The notes under the pieces are model-generated. The model did not search any database and was not told the origin of the DNA. It saw only the letters and a list, made by a program, of their open reading frames with translations. Position numbers and translations under genes: made by a program. A DNA stretch of 10,429 bases, taken from the NCBI GenBank assembly GCA_025936615.1, contig JAICSZ010000036.1, forward strand, positions 1-10,429, written 5' to 3'. This DNA is from Pedococcus sp. (GTDB taxonomy: Bacteria > Actinomycetota > Actinomycetes > Actinomycetales > Dermatophilaceae). Positions 6,701 through 10,429 of the stretch are shown in pieces (the first letter of the stretch is position 1; every line of letters starts with the position of its first letter).

Positions 6701-7879
6701 GTGAGCACCGGCAACACCGACTTCCCCCTCTTCGCCATCTCCGAGGACCACGAGGCGCTGCGCGAGGCCGTGCGCGCCGTGGCGCAGGACAAGATCGCGC
6801 CGTTCGCGGCGGCGGTCGACGAGGAGGCGCGCTACCCGCAGGAGGCGCACGACGCCCTCGTGGCCAGCGACTTCTTCGCACCGCACATCGCCGAGGAGTA
6901 CGGCGGCGTCGGCGCCGACGCGCTCGCGACGTGCATCGTCATCGAGGAGGTCGCCAGGGTCGACGCGTCCGCCTCCCTGATCCCGGCGGTCAACAAGCTG
7001 GGCACGATGCCGCTGATCCTGGCCGCGAACGAGGACGTCAAGAAGCGCTACCTGACGCCCGTGGCGGCGGGGGAGTCGACCTTCTCCTACGGGCTGTCCG
7101 AGCGGGAGGCGGGCTCGGACACCGCGGCGATGAAGACGCGCGCGCGCCTGGACACCGCGGCCGGGGACGGCTCCTGGATCCTGAACGGCCAGAAGTCGTG
7201 GATCACCAACGCCGGTGTCTCCGACTACTACACGGTGCTCGCCGTCACCGACCCCGAGGGCCGCCGGGGTGCGAACGTGACCGCGTTCGTCGTCGAGAAG
7301 TCCGACGAGGGCTTCACGTTCGGGGAGAAGGAGCACAAGCTGGGGATCAAGGGCAGCCCGACACGCGAGCTGCACTTCGACCACGTGCGCATCCCCGCGG
7401 ACAGGGTCGTCGGCGAGGTCGGCGCGGGCCTGAAGATCGCGCTGGCGACCCTGGACCACACCCGCGTCACGATCGGGGCGCAGGCGGTGGGGATCGCCCA
7501 GGGCGCGCTCGACCACGCGCTGGCCTATGTCAAGCAGCGCAAGCAGTTCGGCAAGCACGTCGCCGAGTTCCAGGGCGTGCAGTTCATGCTCGCCGACATG
7601 GGGATGAAGGTCGAGGCCGCGCGCCAGCTGGTGTATGCCGCGGCCGCCAGGTCCGAGCGCGGCGACAAGGACCTGCCGTTCTTCGGCGCGGCGGCCAAGT
7701 GCTTCGCCTCCGACGTCGCGATGGAGGTCACCACCGACGCGGTGCAGCTGTTCGGCGGGGCCGGGTACGTGCGTGACTTCCCGGTCGAGCGGATGATGCG
7801 CGACGCCAAGATCACCCAGATCTACGAGGGCACCAACCAGGTCCAGCGGGTCGTCATGGCCCGCCAGCTGCTCCGGTAG
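6701..7879 (+). CDS. fadE25: Acyl-CoA dehydrogenase, FadE25-like
   Basis: A 392-residue FAD flavoenzyme that makes the alpha,beta-double bond in acyl-CoA, the first step of beta-oxidation or of branched-chain amino acid breakdown, in the cytoplasm. The N-terminal helical domain includes ATCIVIEEVARVDASASLIP (about 68-87). YGLSEREAGSD (about 130-140) is the first family signature; WILNGQKSWITNAG follows. LDHTRVTIGAQAVGIAQGAL and QLFGGAGYVRDFPVERMMRD lead to IYEGTNQ, whose Glu-376 is the expected catalytic base, the same number as in medium-chain enzymes. The wording is very close to mycobacterial FadE25 as I recall it. The GTG start at 6701 follows a leaderless-type promoter. The stop is 4 bp from the stop of the convergent LCP gene. 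The neighbourhood of LCP genes also recalls fadE25. Exact acyl chain preference is unknown. Confidence 0.93.
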   Translation: MSTGNTDFPLFAISEDHEALREAVRAVAQDKIAPFAAAVDEEARYPQEAHDALVASDFFAPHIAEEYGGVGADALATCIVIEEVARVDASASLIPAVNKLGTMPLILAANEDVKKRYLTPVAAGESTFSYGLSEREAGSDTAAMKTRARLDTAAGDGSWILNGQKSWITNAGVSDYYTVLAVTDPEGRRGANVTAFVVEKSDEGFTFGEKEHKLGIKGSPTRELHFDHVRIPADRVVGEVGAGLKIALATLDHTRVTIGAQAVGIAQGALDHALAYVKQRKQFGKHVAEFQGVQFMLADMGMKVEAARQLVYAAAARSERGDKDLPFFGAAAKCFASDVAMEVTTDAVQLFGGAGYVRDFPVERMMRDAKITQIYEGTNQVQRVVMARQLLR

Positions 7880-7892
7880 GCGGTCAGCCGCC
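7879..7892. terminator. Hairpin between convergent stop codons
   Basis: GGCGG TCAG CCGCC is a perfect 5-bp stem with a 4-base loop. It starts at the last base of the acyl-CoA dehydrogenase TAG, and the loop holds the complement of the opposing TGA. A second tight dyad, GACGGC TT GCCGTC, follows at 7894-7907 inside the LCP coding end. There is no U-run, so this is at best a weak bidirectional terminator of the GC-rich kind. Confidence 0.35.
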
Positions 7893-9092
7893 GGACGGCT
7901 TGCCGTCGGTGCCCGGGGGAGGCGTCTCGAGGGCCTTGTCCTCGCGGATGTCCTTGAACAGCGCCTTGGCCCGGTTGGTGTTCCACTTGACCGAGGAGCC
8001 CGCCGACGTCTGGTAGTTCAGGTCCTGGATCGGCACGACCAGGCTCAGCGCCTGGTCATTCGACGCGGCACGCAGCGCCTGCAGCACCCGGGTCGCGTCG
8101 CGCAGAGAGGTGTCCTCGCCGACGATGAGGCCGTTGGCCGCCGCGTGGCTGAAGCTCCAGTAGCGGGTGGGCACCAGGACCGTGGAGGGGGTCAGCGCCT
8201 TCTTCATGATGGCGCCGAGGAACTGTCGCTGCCGCTCTGCCCGGCCGATGTCGCCCCGCGGGTCGGAGTAGCGGGCGCGGACGTAGCCGAGGGCGTTCTT
8301 GCCGTCGAGGACCTGGCAGCCCTTCTTGAGGTTGATGCCCGCCTTCTTGTCGTTCATGTTGAACGGCACGCAGATCCGCACCCCGCCGACGCTGTCGACG
8401 ACGGAGGCGAAGCCGGCGAACCCGATCTCGACGTACCCGTCGACGTGCACGTCGGTGACCTGCTCGACGGTCTGCACGAGCAGGTTCGGGCCGCCGATCG
8501 AGAAGGAAGCGTTGATCTTGTTGCTTCCGTGGCCGGGGATCGGCACGTAGCTGTCGCGTGGGATAGAGATGAGCGCTGGCTTGCCGCCGTCCTGCGGCAC
8601 GTGGACCAGGATGATCGAGTCGGTGCGGCGGCCGGCGGCGTTCCCGGTCGCGAACTCCTTCTTCTGCGCCTTCGTGAGCCCTTCTCGGCTGTCGGAGCCG
8701 ACCAGGAGGTAGTTGAAGCCGCGCGTGTCCGCCGGACGGTTGCCCGCTGGCGTCGTGTCCACCTTGGAGACCGTGTTCCACGCGTGGAACGGGGTGAACA
8801 CCATGAAGGCGAGCCACGCAACGACGAGCAGGACCACCACCCTGACCACGGGAATCCGTCGGCGCCGACCCTGCCGGGGTGCGCGAGCGGCCGCCGGGGC
8901 GGCCTGACGGCCGCCGGGGTCCGAGCCGCTGGCGCCCTCCGTGGCATCGCCGCGGTGACTTCGCCGGCGACCCCGCACATCGACGGTGTAGACGTCGTCC
9001 TGCGAGCCGACGTCACCGGTCGAGGGCGACCGCCCGCCGCCCGCCTGGGGGATAGGGCGGGCCTGGTCGGGGCCGGGAGGGCGTCCACTCAT
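7884..9092 (-). CDS. LytR-CpsA-Psr (LCP) family glycopolymer transferase, single-pass
   Basis: A 402-residue LCP protein, which transfers undecaprenyl-phosphate-linked glycopolymers to peptidoglycan outside the membrane. The first 75 residues are a polar, Pro/Gly/Arg-rich cytoplasmic tail ending in GRRRR; one membrane helix spans about 81-103. The LCP domain starts near 126 with FNYLLVGSDSR. Asp-134, the TDS Asp-158, Arg-179 of SIPRD, Arg-272 and Arg-274 of YVRARYSDP, and the GDIGRAERQRQ run (280-290) are the expected metal and pyrophosphate ligands, so it looks active. Cys-241 and Cys-259 could form an extracytoplasmic disulfide. The start is ATG 9092; an extension to 9155 from TTG is possible but is rich in Cys and lacks the family's usual character. 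It is divergent from a second LCP gene and convergent with the dehydrogenase. Confidence 0.92.
   Translation of the reverse strand: MSGRPPGPDQARPIPQAGGGRSPSTGDVGSQDDVYTVDVRGRRRSHRGDATEGASGSDPGGRQAAPAAARAPRQGRRRRIPVVRVVVLLVVAWLAFMVFTPFHAWNTVSKVDTTPAGNRPADTRGFNYLLVGSDSREGLTKAQKKEFATGNAAGRRTDSIILVHVPQDGGKPALISIPRDSYVPIPGHGSNKINASFSIGGPNLLVQTVEQVTDVHVDGYVEIGFAGFASVVDSVGGVRICVPFNMNDKKAGINLKKGCQVLDGKNALGYVRARYSDPRGDIGRAERQRQFLGAIMKKALTPSTVLVPTRYWSFSHAAANGLIVGEDTSLRDATRVLQALRAASNDQALSLVVPIQDLNYQTSAGSSVKWNTNRAKALFKDIREDKALETPPPGTDGKPSGG
8888..8919. repeat. 12-bp direct repeat, 20-bp period, in the LCP cytoplasmic tail
   Basis: CGGCCGCCGGGG occurs at 8888-8899 and again at 8908-8919. The 20-bp period is not a multiple of three, so the copies encode different residues (Pro/Ala-rich and Gly-rich) in the low-complexity tail just before the membrane helix. 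Probably slippage in a disordered region. Confidence 0.45.
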
Positions 9093-9093
9093 G

Positions 9094-9107
9094 CCGACCA
9101 GTGTCGG
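9094..9107 (-). promoter_or_regulatory. Small dyad directly upstream of the single-pass LCP start codon
   Basis: CCGAC CAGT GTCGG is a perfect 5+4+5 dyad ending one base before the ATG (minus strand, 9092). In the mRNA it would form a hairpin where a ribosome binding site should be; no Shine-Dalgarno sequence is seen. It may be an operator half-site or a translation-slowing stem, or chance. Confidence 0.3.
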
Positions 9108-9155
9108 TTGCCAGTCGCACCTGAGGCAAAGCGACGGCCCACGACACACTGACAA

Positions 9156-9182
9156 TCACATGCGTCACATGATTCACACACG
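9156..9182 (+). repeat. Three tandem 9-bp TCACA repeats in the LCP divergent promoter region
   Basis: TCACATGCG (9156), TCACATGAT (9165) and TCACACACG (9174) sit head to tail with an exact 9-bp period; TCACATG is identical in the first two. The stretch is AT-rich compared with its surroundings and lies upstream of both divergent LCP genes. The shape resembles direct-repeat sites of OmpR/PhoB-class response regulators. From general knowledge, actinobacterial MtrA uses GTCACA-like direct repeats; assignment to MtrA is inference. Confidence 0.5.
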
Positions 9183-9190
9183 GCCTGCCC

Positions 9191-9196
9191 CATACT
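9191..9196 (+). promoter_or_regulatory. Weak -10 element before the four-pass LCP gene
   Basis: CATACT matches four of six positions of TATAAT and ends 8 nt before the ATG at 9205. No ribosome binding site precedes that ATG, so a leaderless start is again plausible. A convincing -35 box is not seen at 17-18 bp spacing. Confidence 0.35.
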
Positions 9197-9204
9197 GATC
9201 CGCC

Positions 9205-10429
9205 ATGAGCGGCACGCTGACCGCGTCCCGGCCGGACGCCGACTCCGGCATCTACATTTGGGGCCGGTCCAGCTCCCTGCGACCCCCGGCGGGAACGCTC
9301 GCGCCGGCGCTGCGCCGGCGGCGGGCCTTCACCCTGCTCCTGCTGACGCTGGTCCTGCCGGGCAGCGCCCAGCTCGTGGCCGGGAGCAGGTGGCTGGGTC
9401 GCATCGCGCTGCGGATCTGGCTCCTGCTCGCCCTGGGTGCGGCAGCGCTCGTCCTGCTCCTCGTCGTCTCCCGGTCCTCCGCGCTGGGCTTGCTGGGGCG
9501 CGGCTGGTTCCTCGGCATCGTCCAGTGGGTCATGGCTGCGTATGCCGTGTTGTGGGCTGTGCTCTTCGTCGACGCCTGGCGCCTCGGTGGACCGGCAAGC
9601 CTCGTGGTCAAGGCCCGTCGGTGGCTCACGGTGACGACCGCCGCAATGCTCGTCCTCACTTCGGGTGGCCTCGTCTACGCGGCGTCCACAGTGGGCGCCG
9701 GGCGGAATGCGCTGGGCGCCCTCTTCGTCGGCACGCACGCAGCCAAGGCGACGGACGGGCGGTACAACATCCTGCTGCTCGGCGCCGACTCCGGGAAGGA
9801 CCGTGTCGGGACCCGGCCGGACAGCATCCAGCTCGTGAGCGTCGACTCCGACACCGGGCGCGCCGTGACCTTTGGCTTCTCCCGGGACACCGAGAACATC
9901 AACTTCCGCGCCGGCTCCACGATGGCCCGGCTGCTGCCCGAGGGCTGGAACTGCGGCGACCAGTGCCTGCTCAACGGCCTGTTCACCTGGGCGCAGGACC
10001 ATGCCTCGCAGTTCCCGCCCGGCACGGTCAGTCCCGGTGTAGTGGCCACCCGCGAGGCGGTGGAGGCGTTGAGCGGCCTGACCGTCCACTACTACGTGAT
10101 GGTCGACCTCAAGGGCTTCCAGAAGATGGTCGACGCGGTCGGGGGCCTCGACGTGAACGTCAAGCACCGCACGCCGATCGGCGGCGGGACCTCCGCGATC
10201 AAGGGCTGGATCGAGCCGGGGCCCCAGCACCTCGACGGTTACCACGCCCTCTGGTACGCCAGGTCGCGGCAGGGCTCGACCAACTACGAGCGGATGGCGC
10301 GGCAGCGCTGCGTCACCACGGCGATGGTCGACCAGCTCGACCCCCAGACCGTGCTGCTGCGGTTCCGAAAGATCGCCGAGGCCAGCACGGGGCTGATCCA
10401 GACCGACCTGCCGCAGTCCGAGCTGGGTC
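9205..10429 (+). CDS. LytR-CpsA-Psr (LCP) family glycopolymer transferase, four N-terminal membrane segments, 3' end missing
   Basis: The frame is open from ATG 9205 to the window end, 408 residues without a stop. Four hydrophobic segments lie near residues 40-58, 68-88, 103-125 and 140-160. The LCP domain follows: YNILLLGADS (187-196) with Asp-195, TRPDS with Asp-206, FSRD with Arg-227, a WNCGDQCLLNG segment with Cys-250 and Cys-254, the GLDVNV region (about 315-320), and WYARSRQGSTNYERMARQR (350-368) with Arg-353 and Arg-355. The GDxGR seen in the other LCP protein is replaced here by TNYER. It should transfer lipid-linked glycopolymers to the wall outside the membrane; Cys-369 follows the Arg-rich end. 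Multi-pass LCP proteins are common in actinobacteria. Divergent from the single-pass LCP gene across 112 bp. A C-terminal accessory domain cannot be judged. Confidence 0.9.
   Translation, partial: MSGTLTASRPDADSGIYIWGRSSSLRPPAGTLAPALRRRRAFTLLLLTLVLPGSAQLVAGSRWLGRIALRIWLLLALGAAALVLLLVVSRSSALGLLGRGWFLGIVQWVMAAYAVLWAVLFVDAWRLGGPASLVVKARRWLTVTTAAMLVLTSGGLVYAASTVGAGRNALGALFVGTHAAKATDGRYNILLLGADSGKDRVGTRPDSIQLVSVDSDTGRAVTFGFSRDTENINFRAGSTMARLLPEGWNCGDQCLLNGLFTWAQDHASQFPPGTVSPGVVATREAVEALSGLTVHYYVMVDLKGFQKMVDAVGGLDVNVKHRTPIGGGTSAIKGWIEPGPQHLDGYHALWYARSRQGSTNYERMARQRCVTTAMVDQLDPQTVLLRFRKIAEASTGLIQTDLPQSELG

Noticed and set aside
6614..7558. N-terminal extension of the first glycosyltransferase to 7558
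   Set aside because: The extension is antisense to the conserved acyl-CoA dehydrogenase and crosses the divergent promoters; the real fold starts at 6613.
6574..7776. 400-residue plus-strand frame overlapping the acyl-CoA dehydrogenase
   Set aside because: Arg/Gly-rich out-of-frame translation; the true frame holds all dehydrogenase signatures.
8145..9152. 335-residue plus-strand frame opposite the single-pass LCP gene
   Set aside because: Shadow frame with no fold; the minus-strand LCP domain is unambiguous.
9013..10245. 410-residue minus-strand frame opposite the second LCP gene
   Set aside because: Asp/Pro/Gln-rich composition with no motif; the plus frame has four membrane segments and LCP motifs.
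1..10429. Search for CRISPR arrays, tRNA genes, insertion-sequence ends, prophage or toxin-antitoxin genes
   Set aside because: No spaced repeats, cloverleaf-like sequence, transposase motifs or small paired genes were seen; the window is ordinary chromosomal coding DNA.

Overview
The window is GC-rich (about 70 % by eye), densely coding DNA with strong G/C third-position bias, GTG starts and 4-bp gene overlaps. It also holds an F420-type oxidoreductase, a FadE25-like acyl-CoA dehydrogenase and two LytR-CpsA-Psr (LCP) proteins. This points to an actinobacterium, probably Micrococcales and perhaps Intrasporangiaceae-like; the family is a guess from general feel, not a test.

Layout, left to right. 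(a) 1-746 (+): 3' part of a Gfo/Idh/MocA sugar dehydrogenase that begins outside the window. (b) 796-1854 (+): an LLM-class F420-dependent oxidoreductase with a clear ribosome binding site. (c) 6613 down to 1793 (-): a tight four-gene operon, glycosyltransferase - glycosyltransferase - Wzx-type flippase - glycosyltransferase, each junction being a 4-bp ATGA/GTGA overlap. Its last gene runs 62 bp into the 3' end of the oxidoreductase gene on the other strand. (d) 6614-6700: an 87-bp divergent promoter region with a -10-like hexamer 6-8 nt before each GTG start, implying leaderless mRNAs both ways, and a 7+4+7 palindrome between them. (e) 6701-7879 (+): FadE25-type acyl-CoA dehydrogenase. (f) 9092 down to 7884 (-): a single-pass LCP protein, convergent with (e) across a 4-bp gap that carries a small hairpin. 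(g) 9093-9204: a 112-bp divergent region with three 9-bp-phased TCACA repeats. (h) 9205 to the window end (+): a second LCP protein with four membrane segments, truncated by the window edge.

Together the sugar dehydrogenase, three GT4-like glycosyltransferases, the flippase and the two LCP proteins look like part of a surface-glycopolymer system: sugar nucleotide made, lipid-linked unit assembled in the cytoplasm, flipped, then joined to the cell wall by LCP phosphotransferases. The initiating phosphoglycosyltransferase, polymerase and length-control genes are not in view and may lie to the left. The acyl-CoA dehydrogenase and the F420 enzyme have no evident glycan role. FadE25 next to LCP genes recalls the mycobacterial fadE25/purE/purK/cpsA neighbourhood.

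No tRNA, rRNA, CRISPR array, insertion sequence or phage gene was seen. No gap exceeds 112 bp. The second LCP gene has no stop in the window and is easily missed by ORF finders that need one.
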